DNA from: a bacterium
GTDB lineage: Bacteria > Planctomycetota > J058 > JAJDCP01
NCBI GenBank assembly: GCA_030428695.1
Contig: JAUIEM010000040.1
Location: forward strand, 1 to 35,861
Reading direction: 5' to 3'
Length of the DNA stretch: 35,861 nucleotides
Part shown: piece after piece, positions 20,946 to 30,310 of the stretch
Position numbering within the stretch: position 1 is the first letter of the stretch
Layout: each line of letters begins with the position of its first letter
The notes under the pieces: model-generated
Databases searched by the model: none
Seen by the model: only the letters and a program-made list of their open reading frames with translations
What the model was told of the DNA's origin: nothing
Position numbers and translations under genes: made by a program

Positions 20946-23142
20946 GGAAGAGCTGCGAGAGGCGATCGCGCGCTGCGCGGAGGAGCCGATCCATCGACCG
21001 GATGCGATCCAGCCCTTCGGCCTGCTCGTCGCGTGCCGCGACGACCCCTCCCGCACCGTGCTCGCGGTCAGCGCGAACCTCGCCGAGGCCTTCGATCGCG
21101 CGCTGTCCGAGGTCCTCGATCAGCCGCTCAGCGCGCTGGTGGGCGAGAGCGGTCGGGCCCAGGTCGACGAGCTGCTCGCGGCGGCGACCCAGCCCGAGGT
21201 CCAGTGCACCGCCAGCTACCGGGGCGCGCCGCTGGCGACGGGTCGGGCCAGCTCGCTCTCCGCGCACCGTGCCGGCGGGCTGGTGCTGGTCGAGTGGGAG
21301 TATCTGCCGGACGCGGATCCGTCGCCGGAGCGCGTCGCGTTCACCGTCCGGGACGCGCTCGCCGACGTGCGCGCAGCTCCCGACGTGTCGACGGTCGCCG
21401 GGATCGCGGCGCGGGCGGTGCGGGCGGTGACGGGCTTCGGCCGCGTGCTCGTCTACGAGTTCGCGCCCGACTGGCACGGCCACGTGATCGCCGAGGCCCG
21501 GGACGAGTCGATGGCGAGCTTCGACGGGGTCTGGTTCCCCGCGGAGGACATCCCGCCACAGGCCCGGGAGCTCTACCGGCGCAGCCTGCTCCGCCAGATC
21601 CCCGACGCGCGCTTCGAGCCCGTGGAGCTGGCCCGCTCGGCGGCGCTCGGCGGGGTCGTCGTCGACATGAGCCACGCGCGGCTGCGCAGCGTCTCCCCCG
21701 TCCACCTTCAGTACCTGCACAACATGCAGGTCCAGTCATCGCTGTCGATCTCGGTCCTGGTCGAGGGCGCGCTGTGGGGCCTGATCGCCTGTCACCATCC
21801 CCGGCCGCTGCACGTGCCGCCAGGCGCGCGGACCGCGATCGAGACCTTCGTCCAGGGTGTGGCGCTGCGCCTGTCGACGCTGCAGGCCCAGGCCCTGCAC
21901 AGCTACGCCCAGGAGACCCTGCGCTTCGGGCTGGAGATCCGCGCGGCGCTCGCGGCGGACTCCGATCTGTTGCGGGTGATCGAGCAGCGGGCGGAGGCGC
22001 TGCGGGAGGTCGTCGGCGCCGCGGGCCTGTTCGTCCAGATCGGCGGCCACGAGGTACGCGAGGGCGTCGTGCCGCGCCAGGCCCTGGCGCCGATCCTGGC
22101 CTGGGTCCGGCAGATGTCGGACGGCGCGCCGGTCGCCACGAACCTGCTCGGCGCCGAGATCGATCCCGCGCCGGAGGGCTGGGAGGCAGCGGCGGGCGTG
22201 CTCGCCCACCCGCTCGACGAGGGCGGGGAGGATTGGATCGTCTGGGTGCGACCCGAGCGGAGGCAGCGGCGTTCCGAGGTCGAGAAGGCGCGCGCCCGGC
22301 GCGACACTGCCGGGACGTTGCGCCTCTCGCCGCGCGCTTCCTTCGCCCTCTACGAGACCACCGTGGCGGGTAGCAGCCGACCGTGGGAGGCGACCGAGCT
22401 GCTGACGGCGACGCAGGTGGCCGGCACGCTGACCGCCGCGCTCGCGTTCCGCCGCCTGCGGCGATCGAAGGAAGATCTGACGGCCTTCGTGGCCGCTGTT
22501 TCCCACGACCTCCGCGCGCCCCTGCGCACGGTCCACTCCTTCGCCAGCCTGCTCGAGACTGGGCCCGACGAGCTCGGCTCCGGCGGTCGGCTCTACCTCG
22601 ACCACATCCTCACCGCCTCCAGGAGCATGGACCGGGTGATCGACGATCTGCTGCGCCTTGCCCGGGTCGAAGGCGAGACCGTGCGGAGCTGCGCGACCGA
22701 CGCGGGGGCGGCGCTCGACGACGCGCTGGCCCAGCTGCGCGGGAAGATCTCCAGCCTGCGGGCGGTGATCGTCCGTCCCTCGCGCATGCCGCGGCTGGCG
22801 ATCGGTCATGGCGCTCTCGTCCGCCTGTTCCAGAACGTGATCGACAACGCCCTGAAGTACCGGCGCGAGCGGAGGCGGCCGCGTATCGTCGTCGAGGTCG
22901 AGGAGCAGCAGCTCCACTGCCGCATCGCCGTGCGGGACAACGGGCGAGGCTTCCCTGCGCACAAGGCGCCGGAGATCTTCCAGCCCTTCCGCAGGCTGCA
23001 CGCCGACCCCGAGGGCACGGGCCTGGGGCTGGCGCTGTGCCAGCGTCTGGTCGAGCGGGCGGGGGGGTCGATCGAGGCGGAGTCGGAGCCGGATGTCGGG
23101 ACCGCGATCTTCGTCCGTCTGCCTCTCACACTGGGGAGTTGA
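20929..23142 (+). CDS. bphP: Bacteriophytochrome histidine kinase
   Basis: 737 residues. The GTG at 20929 has GGAGG 6 nt upstream and lies inside bphO. Domain order is PAS (about 17-125), GAF (140-315), PHY (325-500), HisKA (512-580), HATPase (625-737). The biliverdin-attachment Cys16 sits four residues before the PIHRPDAIQP motif. The chromophore-pocket residues fall at nearly the same numbers as in the Deinococcus protein: Asp207 in FPAEDIP, His259 in SVSPVHLQYL, His289 in LIACHH. The PHY tongue motif PRASF is at 468-472. The kinase part has His526 in SHDLRAPLR, the N box NVIDNALKY, and the G boxes DNGRGF and GTGLGLAL. All functional residues are present, so it should be a working cytoplasmic red/far-red sensor. 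No response regulator is adjacent. Confidence 0.95.
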   Translation: MPEWSEEELREAIARCAEEPIHRPDAIQPFGLLVACRDDPSRTVLAVSANLAEAFDRALSEVLDQPLSALVGESGRAQVDELLAAATQPEVQCTASYRGAPLATGRASSLSAHRAGGLVLVEWEYLPDADPSPERVAFTVRDALADVRAAPDVSTVAGIAARAVRAVTGFGRVLVYEFAPDWHGHVIAEARDESMASFDGVWFPAEDIPPQARELYRRSLLRQIPDARFEPVELARSAALGGVVVDMSHARLRSVSPVHLQYLHNMQVQSSLSISVLVEGALWGLIACHHPRPLHVPPGARTAIETFVQGVALRLSTLQAQALHSYAQETLRFGLEIRAALAADSDLLRVIEQRAEALREVVGAAGLFVQIGGHEVREGVVPRQALAPILAWVRQMSDGAPVATNLLGAEIDPAPEGWEAAAGVLAHPLDEGGEDWIVWVRPERRQRRSEVEKARARRDTAGTLRLSPRASFALYETTVAGSSRPWEATELLTATQVAGTLTAALAFRRLRRSKEDLTAFVAAVSHDLRAPLRTVHSFASLLETGPDELGSGGRLYLDHILTASRSMDRVIDDLLRLARVEGETVRSCATDAGAALDDALAQLRGKISSLRAVIVRPSRMPRLAIGHGALVRLFQNVIDNALKYRRERRRPRIVVEVEEQQLHCRIAVRDNGRGFPAHKAPEIFQPFRRLHADPEGTGLGLALCQRLVERAGGSIEAESEPDVGTAIFVRLPLTLGS

Positions 23143-23152
23143 GGCGTCCCGC

Positions 23153-23169
23153 CGGGCGCGTGGCGCCCG
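23153..23169 (+). terminator. Small GC hairpin after bphP
   Basis: CGGGCG and CGCCCG flank a 5-nt loop, 10 nt after the bphP stop. No T-run follows, so the terminator role is uncertain. Confidence 0.3.
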
Positions 23170-23332
23170 CGCGTAGCGTGCATTTCCGTGGATGGACACC
23201 GCCGGCCGGTGTATTCTTTCGAATCCGACGACGCATTTCCCGTCATCCCAGCAGAGATCCTTAGTCCGGGCGTCGCCCACCACCCGACCGGCGTCGATGC
23301 GCGGCCCCCCAGCTTCCCAGGAGTGGAACCGA

Positions 23333-23974
23333 ATGCTGAAGAAAACCCTCATCCTGCTCGCCTGCGCGGCGACCCTCGCCCTGGCCCAGGACGAAGCCGA
23401 GCGCGTTCCCGGCGCGGGGCTCGTGACCCCCGGCGTCGACCTCCAGGACCTGTTCTGCGACTTGATGGCGAAGAGCATCAGCGCCGAAGAGGTCGAGATG
23501 TTCTCGGGCTGCGTCGATGGGATGGCGCCGTGGGCCGCGGCCAATGGCGAGGCCTGGGGCGCGATCGAAGGCACCGAGGACCCGGTCAAGGCGATCGTCG
23601 AGCTCGGCGTCTGGGAGGTGGTCGACCTGACCGCGCAGGAGTTCGTCGCCCTGCTGCTGAAGCTCTCTGCGGCCCAGCGCATCGCCGCCGACATCCTCAA
23701 CCCGGACGAGATCCGGCAGTCCGCCGACTTCTTCCGCACGATCGCCGAAGACGAGTCGCTGCCCGCCGAAGACCGCGAGAACGCGGCCAGGACGGTCGCC
23801 GGCGCGGAGAAGATGATCGCGGCCCTGCAGGCCTATCCCGAGGCCAACGTCGAGCTGTACCGCTCCCACCAGGCGAAGATCGACGCCGCCCTCGAGCGCT
23901 TCGAGACCCTCGGCCCGGACGAAGACGCGCCGCCGAAGGAAGGAGACGGCATGCCGGAGGACGGTGGCCGCTGA
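23333..23974 (+). CDS. Secreted small protein of unknown function
   Basis: 213 residues. The ATG at 23333 has AGGAG 9 nt upstream. The N-terminus is a signal peptide (MLKKTLILLACAATLALA, cleavage before Gln19 likely). A lipobox-like LLAC exists at 8-11, but the hydrophobic stretch before it is too short. The mature protein is acidic and helical, with two Cys (in LFCDLMAKS and FSGCVDGM) that may pair, and a hydrophilic tail rich in Pro, Gly and Asp. No family was recognised. A possible -10 box, TATTCT (23212-23217), lies in the preceding 190-bp gap without a clear -35. A good terminator follows, so it is probably a single-gene unit independent of bphP. Confidence 0.8.
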   Translation: MLKKTLILLACAATLALAQDEAERVPGAGLVTPGVDLQDLFCDLMAKSISAEEVEMFSGCVDGMAPWAAANGEAWGAIEGTEDPVKAIVELGVWEVVDLTAQEFVALLLKLSAAQRIAADILNPDEIRQSADFFRTIAEDESLPAEDRENAARTVAGAEKMIAALQAYPEANVELYRSHQAKIDAALERFETLGPDEDAPPKEGDGMPEDGGR

Positions 23975-24007
23975 GCGCCGCTCTCGCCGCTCCCTCTCCA
24001 CGCGTCC

Positions 24008-24040
24008 ACGCGCCTCCTTCCGGGGCGCGTTTCGTTTTTT
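24008..24040 (+). terminator. Rho-independent terminator
   Basis: ACGCGCC (24008-24014) and GGCGCGT (24024-24030) form a perfect 7-bp stem with a 9-nt loop, followed directly by TTCGTTTTTT. It lies 33 nt after the stop of the secreted-protein gene. The end of its T-run also supplies the first bases of the TTGACG box of the next gene. Confidence 0.75.
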
Positions 24041-24061
24041 GACGGGGGTCCGGTGTAGTCT
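24039..24061 (+). promoter_or_regulatory. Promoter-like element, TTGACG box and TAG box with 11-nt spacer
   Basis: TTGACGGGGGT begins at 24039 and GTAGTCT ends at 24061. The same layout recurs before the helicase gene (32035-32057), matching at 18 of 23 positions. It lies 23 nt before the GTG of the zinc-ribbon gene. The 11-nt gap is too short for a normal sigma-70 promoter. Confidence 0.4.
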
Positions 24062-24084
24062 GATCGGGGAAGCTGGAGGAGCCC

Positions 24085-24486
24085 GTGGAACGCCGCCACT
24101 GCCCCGAATGTGAGGAAGACCGCCCGCTCGTCGAGTTCCCTCCCCGTCACCGGGAGCCGGCGCAGCTCGAGTCCGGGTTGGTCTACCGCCAGTCGCGCTG
24201 CCGCGAGTGCGACGCCCTGTACAAGCTGCGCCGGCAGTTCTTCCGCCGGCTCGAGCGCGCCGCGCGCCGGCGCGGGCTGAAGCTCGCGCCGCGCAAGAAG
24301 AGCTCGTACCGCTGCATCGAGCTGTTCAGCTGGCGCCCCTCGGACGGCGACAGCGCCTGGCTCGACGGCGAGCTCGCCGGCTTCAACGGCAAGCTCCCGG
24401 CCGGGCGGGCGGTCGCGCGCCACGGCGTGCGGCTCGAGCTGCCACCGCTGCGCGACGAGCGCCAGCTGCTGCTGTTCCCCGCCTGA
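24085..24486 (+). CDS. Zinc-ribbon protein
   Basis: 133 residues from the GTG at 24085, with GGAGGAG a few nt upstream. Two Cys-x2-Cys knuckles, CPEC (6-9) and CREC (39-42), separated by 29 residues, form a likely zinc site at the N-terminus. The following helix is very basic (KLRRQFFRRLERAARRRGLK), which suits nucleic-acid binding. The remaining half is not recognised. The knuckle spacing and the 'CRECDALYKLRR' context resemble the zinc ribbons of phage-type HNH or recombination-associated proteins, but no nuclease motif follows. The stop codon abuts the stop of the convergent phosphoesterase gene (TGATCA) with no spacer. Confidence 0.75.
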   Translation: MERRHCPECEEDRPLVEFPPRHREPAQLESGLVYRQSRCRECDALYKLRRQFFRRLERAARRRGLKLAPRKKSSYRCIELFSWRPSDGDSAWLDGELAGFNGKLPAGRAVARHGVRLELPPLRDERQLLLFPA

Positions 24487-25785
24487 TCAAAGGCCCGCGA
24501 GACACGCCCCCGTCGGGTGCTCCGCGTCCCAGGGCAGCGCGCCGTGGGCCGGGCACCAGCGCAGCAGCTCCGGGGCGCCCCCGCGCACGAGGCGGAGGAA
24601 GGTGAAGCGGTTGAACACCGCGCGCTGCTCCGGCTGGTCGTCGGCGTCGGCGAGCCAGCTGCCCGTGTTGATGAAGGTCGCGCGGGGGCCCGCGTCGACG
24701 TCGGGCTCGTGGGTGTGGCCGAAGATCAGCAGGGGCACGCCGAGGTCCTCGGCGATCGCCGGTGTCAGCGCCTTGAGCCGGGCGTGGACCGTCAGGATGT
24801 CGTAGCGCACGCACAGCTTCCCCAGGCCGAACGCGACGAGCAGGCCGAGCGCCGCGACGAGAGCCGCGGCGCCCGCTCCCCCCCACCAGGCGAGCAGCGG
24901 CACGAGGACGAGCGTCGCGACGAAGGCGAAGACGTCGAGCAGCAGGGCGCCGGCGATGCAGCGCAGGGAGGTGTAGCCGGGCCGCACCCAGCGCCGTCCG
25001 AGGCCCGGCAGCTCCTGGCTCGAGGAGCCGTCGGGGGTGCCCGGTGGAGGCGGGCGGAAGGCGGGCGCGGAGCGGCTGCGCCACCAGGCCGCGAGCAGCC
25101 TGGCAAGGGTGCGAAGGAACAGCCAGGGCAGCACGAGCCACACCCGCAGCGGGATCAAGCCGAGCATCCAGCGCGCCTGGCGCAGGCTGCCCCATCGCTC
25201 GCCCTCGATCAGGTTGACCGGGCCGAGGCGGTTGCCGAGGTCGCGCATCAGCCAGGTGCCGAGGGCGAGCGGGCACTGGAAGCCGCCCGTCTCGTGCTCC
25301 CAGCTGCCGTAGGGCTCGACCATGTGGCCGTGCTCGACGTGTAGCACCCCGGGCTCGTGGTAGGCGTAGGCCTCGACCCGCAGACGCTCCCCCGCGTCGA
25401 GCCGGGCGCGCAGGTGCTCGACCACGCCGGGCGCGCCGAGCTCCGGGTCGTGGTTGCCGCGGAGCAGCACGACTTCGTGGCCCGCCGCGAGGAACGCGCG
25501 CAGGGCAGCGACGAAGCGCGGGTGCTGGTCGAGGATGGCGTCGAGCAGGGCGCAGAGCGGCCCGGGATCTTCCCCCCAGGGCCGATCGCTCGGCGGAGCG
25601 CAGCGCATGAGCTCGAACAGGTCGCCGGCGACGACCAGGCGCTGGGGCCGGCCCGCGCGATGGGCCTCGAGGAAGCTCGCGAGGGCGCGGTCGGCCCGCG
25701 CGGCGTCGCGGGCGTCGAGGTCCCCGCGCCCGGCGACGCCGAGGTGGACATCGCTGAGGACGAGCAGGTCGGGGGCGGCGCTCAT
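24487..25785 (-). CDS. Calcineurin-like metallophosphoesterase with membrane-spanning insertion
   Basis: 432 residues, ATG at 25785. All metal-binding motifs of the family are present: SDVHLG (11-16), GDLFE, GNHDPE, EHGH and, near the C-terminus, GHTHEP. The protein should therefore be a di-metal phosphoesterase. The order and the 'EHGHMVEPY' context resemble LpxH-like and UDP-diacylglucosamine hydrolase-like members. Between the GH and GHTH motifs there is an insertion of about 190 residues with two hydrophobic patches (LIPLRVWLVLPWLFLRTLA and, after a Pro-rich loop, FAFVATLVLVPLLAWW through LVAALGLLVAFGLG). These probably tie it to the cytoplasmic membrane. Typical members have 240-280 residues. 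The substrate is unknown. Confidence 0.85.
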   Translation of the reverse strand: MSAAPDLLVLSDVHLGVAGRGDLDARDAARADRALASFLEAHRAGRPQRLVVAGDLFELMRCAPPSDRPWGEDPGPLCALLDAILDQHPRFVAALRAFLAAGHEVVLLRGNHDPELGAPGVVEHLRARLDAGERLRVEAYAYHEPGVLHVEHGHMVEPYGSWEHETGGFQCPLALGTWLMRDLGNRLGPVNLIEGERWGSLRQARWMLGLIPLRVWLVLPWLFLRTLARLLAAWWRSRSAPAFRPPPPGTPDGSSSQELPGLGRRWVRPGYTSLRCIAGALLLDVFAFVATLVLVPLLAWWGGAGAAALVAALGLLVAFGLGKLCVRYDILTVHARLKALTPAIAEDLGVPLLIFGHTHEPDVDAGPRATFINTGSWLADADDQPEQRAVFNRFTFLRLVRGGAPELLRWCPAHGALPWDAEHPTGACLAGL

Positions 25786-26044
25786 GGGCTGCGGTCCTGG
25801 AGCGGACCGGCCCGGTAGGGGGCCACCGCAGGTCCCGAACGGGCTGAGATCCGCGGCATCCGGTTCCGCAGCAGGAGTCGCGGTGCATCAAACGGGGTCA
25901 TGGTCCTCGCTCGCCGAACACCACCGACGTGGTCCAACGGCGCCCTGGTGCTCGACCTGTTGTTCCTCAGGCCCTCAGTCTGGCAGGGGGCGAGCGGGAA
26001 GGCCAGGGGATGCCCCGGCGCCGTCCGGGCTGGCAGCCCGCGGC

Positions 26045-29000
26045 TCAGCTCTGCGCGCAAATCCCGGCGGCCCGGCTGCGCTCGCTGGCCAGGCGTTGAA
26101 CCGTGTCCAGGGCGCCGGCGAAGTCGAAGCCCTCGATCTGGCGGCCGAGCGCGTCGATCGCGGGCGCGCCGAAGGTGCTGATCAGCAAGCCCTCCGCGGC
26201 CCGGAACACCGTCTCGGCGCGGGTCTCGCCGGCAGCGAGCAGCGGAGTCAGCGCGCGCAGGACCACCGCGACCTGTTGCCCGTCGCCGGCCGCGGCCACC
26301 TTCGGCCGCGGCGGGTCGACGTCGACCAGGCTGTCCCGGAAGGCCGTCAGCTGCGCCTGCAGGGCCCTTATCCCGGCGGTGACCGCGCGCTCGTCGGGCC
26401 CGGGGGGCTTCAGCAGCGTCTCGACCTCGCGGGCCCGCGCTGACAGCTCCTTCAGGCCGAGGATCGCCGCGGTGCCCTTCAGGGCGTGCAGCAGCGCCGC
26501 GGCCTCGTCGAGCCGGCGCTCTTCGAACATCGTCAGGAGCAGGACGCCGTCGTCGCCGTGGCGCGCGGCGAAGCTCCGCAGGACCGACAGCAGCTTCTGC
26601 GCGTCGCCGCGCACCATGCTCATGCCCATCGGCAGGTCGAGGCCGTGCACGCGGTGCATCCGGCTGTCGACACGTTCGGCCTCCGGGTCCTGCGCGGTGG
26701 CCGGGGCCCGTGTCCGCGAGGCGGCCCGCTGCCCGTTCGTGGTCCGGGGCAGCCAGGGAAGCAGCGCACGGATCAACCGGGACGGCTCGACAGGCTTGGG
26801 GAGGAAGGCGGTCATCCCGGCCTCCGTGCAGGCCTTGCGGTGTTCCTCGAAGACGTTCGCGGTCATCGCGAGGATGGGCAGGTCCTCCATGCCGTCGAGG
26901 CTGCGTATGAGCCGGGTGGCCTCGAGGCCGTCCATCTCCGGCATCTGGATATCCATCAGCACGACGTCGTAGGCGTGGGAGCGCACCTTCTCGACGGCCA
27001 ACTTCCCGTTCTCGACCGCTTCGACCTCGAGCGTCAGGCTGCTCAGCAGCTCGAAGGCGACCTCCCGGTTGATCGGGTTGTCCTCGACCAGCAGGATGCG
27101 CGCTCCGGCGTGGTCCCGCCGCAGCTGCGTCTCGAGATCCGCGGCCTCGGGAGTCTCGACGGCAGGCAGCACCCCCTCGCCGTTGCCCAGCAACACGGTG
27201 AACCAGAAGGTGCTGCCTTCCCCCGGGGTGCTGCGCACGCCGACCTCCCCGCCCATCAGCTCGGTCAAGCGCCGGGTGATGGCGAGGCCCAGGCCGGTGC
27301 CGGTCGCCCGGCTGGCGGCGGTGTCGACCTGCACGAAGCGCTCGAACACGCGCGCCGTCTGCTCTTCGGTCATGCCGATGCCGGTGTCCTCGACCTCGAA
27401 GCGCACCAGCACACCGTCCTCCGACTCCTCGAGCTTCTTGGCGCGCAGGGAGATGCTCCCGCTCGCGGTGAACTTGACGGCGTTCGCGGCGTAGTTGAGG
27501 AGCGCCTGGCGGATGCGGGTCGCATCCCCGCGCAGCCAGCGCGGCACGTCGTTGCGGTCGACCTCGATCGAGAGGCCCTTGGCGTCGGCCTGGGCGCGCA
27601 GCAAGGAGAGCACGTAGTCGAAGATGGCGTCGAGGTGGAAGTCCCGCTGGCTCAGCCGCAGCTTGCCGGACTCGATCTTCGACAGGTCGAGGATGTCGTT
27701 GATGATCGACAGCAGGTGCTTGCCGGCGGTCTCGATCTTGCCCAGCCGCCCGGCGCGCTTCGGGTCGGTCTCTTCCCGGCGCAACAGGTGGGCCAGCCCG
27801 AGGATGGCGTTCATCGGCGTGCGGATCTCGTGGCTCATGTGGGCGAGGAAGGCGGACTTCGCCTGGCTGGCCTGCTCGGCCCGCAGGCGGGCCTCGGCCA
27901 GCTCGGCGGTGCGGGTCGCGACGAGCTCTTCGAGATGCTGGCGGTGTTGTTCCAGCTCCTCCGTGGCCCGCGTGCGTTCGGTGATGTCGCGGCCGACACC
28001 GAGCACCCCGAGCAGCTTCCCCTGAGCATCATGGACGGGCGCCTTGATGGTCTCCAGGCGGAGGATGCGGCCGTCGGCGTGCACCGCGTCCTCTTCGTTC
28101 CTGCGCGGCCGCCCGGCGGCGATGGCGCGCCGGTCGTTGAGGCGGTGATCGTCCGCGGTCGCCGCGTCGTACAGCTCGTGGTCGGTCCTGCCGAGGATCT
28201 CCTCCGCGGACAGGGCGAGGAAGGCCCGGTAGCGCGCGTTGCAGGACAGGTATCGGCCCTCGGGGTCTTTCATCCAGATCAGGTCCGGGACCGTGTCGAG
28301 CAGGGTGCGCAGCAGCTTCTCGCTCTCCATCAGCTGCAGCTCGGTCTGCCACACCCGGGTGATGTCCTGGATCGTGCCGCGCAGCTCGACGACGGCGCCC
28401 GCGGCGTCCAGGCGCGGACGGCAGATCGTGTTGATGACGCGCACCTCGCCGTCGGAGCGGACCACGCGGAAGACCCTGTCGTAGGGTTTCCCGCTCGCGA
28501 CCGTCTCCTGGACAAGCCTCTCGACGGCCGGCCAGTCCTCCGGGTGGAAGAGCGCGGCGTGCTCCGCGTAGGGGACCGGGCCGTCGGCGGGGTCGCGCCC
28601 GAAGATGTGGTACAGCTCCTCGGACCACCAGGGGACGCCGACCGCCGGGTCGAAGGTCCAGAAGCCGACGTGGGCGTCGGCCTGGGCTTCGCGGAGCAGC
28701 TCCTCGCTGGTGCGCAGGGCCTCCTCGGCCTGCTTGCGCACGGTGATGTCGATCAGGCAGCCGCGGACGAGGGTCGCCCTCCCGTCGGCGTCGCGGGCCG
28801 CGACCTCGCCGACCACGAGCAGCCAGCGCACGCTCTGGTCGGGCCACACGACCCGGAAGTCGAAGCGGTAGCGGTCCGCCCCGCCGGGGGCGATGATCTG
28901 CTCGATGGTCCGGCGCGCGTGGTCCCGGTCTTCGGGATGGGTGGCGCGTTCGAAGGTCGCGCGGGTCCAGCGGGGCTGCGGGTCCAGCCCGTAGAGCCCG

Positions 29001-30067
29001 TCGTGGTTGGCGGAGCGCCGCATCGCGTCCTCGATCAGGTCGTACTCCCAGACGGCGACCCCCGCCTGCTCGGTGCTCAACCGCAGGCGCTGCTCGCTGG
29101 CGCGGAGGGCCTCGCGCGCGCGCTTCTGCGCGGTGATGTCCGTGGCCTGAACGATGAAGCCCTCGAGCGCGCCCTCCGTCGAGCGGATGGCGGCGTAGAC
29201 CGCCGCGGCGTGGTGCAGGTTGCCCGCCGGGTCCTCGAAGGCGTCCTCGCACTCGAGAGGCGTCTGTTGCGACGCCGCGATCTCGAGCCGCGTCCGCACG
29301 GTCTCCCGCCAGCCCGGGAGTCGTTCCCACTCCGGGCAGTCCCAGAAGTAGCGCCCGACGTACTCGTCGCGCGTCCGCCCATGGGTCTTCAGGAGCAGGT
29401 CGTTGACCTCGAGGATCACTCGCTCCGGGGACAGCAGCGCGACGAACTGGGCCTGCTGATCGAAGATGGTCTTGAAGCGCCGCTCGGAAGCGCGGAGCGC
29501 ACACTCTTCCCTCTTGCGCGCGGAGATGTCCCGCCCGATGCCGAGGATCCCGATCACCTCTCCGTCGGCGGCGCGCAGGGGCGTCCTGATCGTCTCCAGG
29601 ACCTCCTCGTGGCCGTCGTCGGCGTACACGACGGTCTCTTCGTTGGTGGCCGGCGCGCCGGCCTGCAGGGCGATCTGGTCCCTGGAGCGGAAGTGCGCCG
29701 CGAGCTCCGGGTCGACGAAGTCCGCGTCGGTCCTGCCGACGATGGCGGACTCCTCGGCGCCGTAGAGGCGCTCGAAGCGCTCGTTGCAGGCGAGGAAGAC
29801 GCCGTCGGCATCCTTGAGCCAGACGACCCCCGGCAGGCTCCGGACCAGTGCCTTCCAGCGTCCCTTCAGCGGATCGGGAGCGGACGCCCGCGGGTCGCGC
29901 GGTCCGGACGGGCGCAGGGTCATGAGGAAGCAGGCGAGGCCGGTCAGCCAGAGCAGGAGGAGGCTCGACCAGGGCGCGACGTAATGGTACAGACCGAGGG
30001 CGAGCAGCCCCGAGCCGAGCCAGGCAGAGAGGAGAAGAACGGCGCTCAGCCGTTCCCGAGCTGCCAT
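26045..30067 (-). CDS. Hybrid sensor histidine kinase with two membrane helices, five PAS domains, receiver and Hpt
   Basis: 1340 residues. The ATG at 30067 is followed by two membrane helices (about 6-27, 32-51) with almost no periplasmic loop, then five PAS domains (about 70-185, 195-315, 325-445, 450-575, 585-705) and a coiled coil. HisKA has [10 protein letters not shown] with His746. The ATPase part has [15 protein letters not shown] and GTGLGLAI. The receiver (about 985-1110) has [20 protein letters not shown] with phospho-Asp1039, TAN and KPV. The Hpt domain has [11 protein letters not shown] with His1194. All phosphorelay residues are intact. PAS1 and PAS5 are clearly alike ([15 protein letters not shown] against [15 protein letters not shown]). 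With a buried sensor it probably detects internal redox, gas or small-molecule signals. It could pass phosphate to an unlinked response regulator. Confidence 0.95.
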   Translation of the reverse strand: MAARERLSAVLLLSAWLGSGLLALGLYHYVAPWSSLLLLWLTGLACFLMTLRPSGPRDPRASAPDPLKGRWKALVRSLPGVVWLKDADGVFLACNERFERLYGAEESAIVGRTDADFVDPELAAHFRSRDQIALQAGAPATNEETVVYADDGHEEVLETIRTPLRAADGEVIGILGIGRDISARKREECALRASERRFKTIFDQQAQFVALLSPERVILEVNDLLLKTHGRTRDEYVGRYFWDCPEWERLPGWRETVRTRLEIAASQQTPLECEDAFEDPAGNLHHAAAVYAAIRSTEGALEGFIVQATDITAQKRAREALRASEQRLRLSTEQAGVAVWEYDLIEDAMRRSANHDGLYGLDPQPRWTRATFERATHPEDRDHARRTIEQIIAPGGADRYRFDFRVVWPDQSVRWLLVVGEVAARDADGRATLVRGCLIDITVRKQAEEALRTSEELLREAQADAHVGFWTFDPAVGVPWWSEELYHIFGRDPADGPVPYAEHAALFHPEDWPAVERLVQETVASGKPYDRVFRVVRSDGEVRVINTICRPRLDAAGAVVELRGTIQDITRVWQTELQLMESEKLLRTLLDTVPDLIWMKDPEGRYLSCNARYRAFLALSAEEILGRTDHELYDAATADDHRLNDRRAIAAGRPRRNEEDAVHADGRILRLETIKAPVHDAQGKLLGVLGVGRDITERTRATEELEQHRQHLEELVATRTAELAEARLRAEQASQAKSAFLAHMSHEIRTPMNAILGLAHLLRREETDPKRAGRLGKIETAGKHLLSIINDILDLSKIESGKLRLSQRDFHLDAIFDYVLSLLRAQADAKGLSIEVDRNDVPRWLRGDATRIRQALLNYAANAVKFTASGSISLRAKKLEESEDGVLVRFEVEDTGIGMTEEQTARVFERFVQVDTAASRATGTGLGLAITRRLTELMGGEVGVRSTPGEGSTFWFTVLLGNGEGVLPAVETPEAADLETQLRRDHAGARILLVEDNPINREVAFELLSSLTLEVEAVENGKLAVEKVRSHAYDVVLMDIQMPEMDGLEATRLIRSLDGMEDLPILAMTANVFEEHRKACTEAGMTAFLPKPVEPSRLIRALLPWLPRTTNGQRAASRTRAPATAQDPEAERVDSRMHRVHGLDLPMGMSMVRGDAQKLLSVLRSFAARHGDDGVLLLTMFEERRLDEAAALLHALKGTAAILGLKELSARAREVETLLKPPGPDERAVTAGIRALQAQLTAFRDSLVDVDPPRPKVAAAGDGQQVAVVLRALTPLLAAGETRAETVFRAAEGLLISTFGAPAIDALGRQIEGFDFAGALDTVQRLASERSRAAGICAQS

Positions 30068-30310
30068 TGTCAGCGATCCGGTGTGCGCGCGGGGGCCCTG
30101 ACCTCGGCTCTCATCTCGCTGCCCTCAATAATGAAACCGACTTTATCTCTAGATTCGCCTTTCTGACTGACGCATAGTCTCAACACTCTCGTTGTAGCGC
30201 AATGTGCCGTGCAGGTGAAGCCCGTTTCGGGAGGAGCGGGCGTTGGCGTAGGCTCGGAGAGGAGCGACCGTGGTAGCGGGCCGCGCTCGAGTCGGCTCGA
30301 CCGGGCACGC
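30068..30310. other. Intergenic region with the lowest GC content of the window
   Basis: 243 bp upstream of the hybrid kinase. About 30120-30210 is near 45-50% GC, against roughly 70% elsewhere, and contains runs such as TCAATAATGAAACC and TTTATCTCTAGATT. It probably holds the kinase promoter and operator; TTGCGC and GACTAT with a 17-nt gap are one weak candidate on the minus strand. No credible gene. Confidence 0.4.

Noticed and set aside
25782..25902. Possible short leader frame (about 39 residues from 25901) whose stop overlaps the phosphoesterase start
   Set aside because: The overlap with the ATG is suggestive, but the ribosome site is weak and nothing in the peptide suggests real coding; left out for lack of support.
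26486..30166. 1226-codon plus-strand open frame opposite the hybrid kinase
   Set aside because: The minus strand encodes intact PAS, kinase, receiver and Hpt motifs; the plus frame has low-complexity shadow composition.
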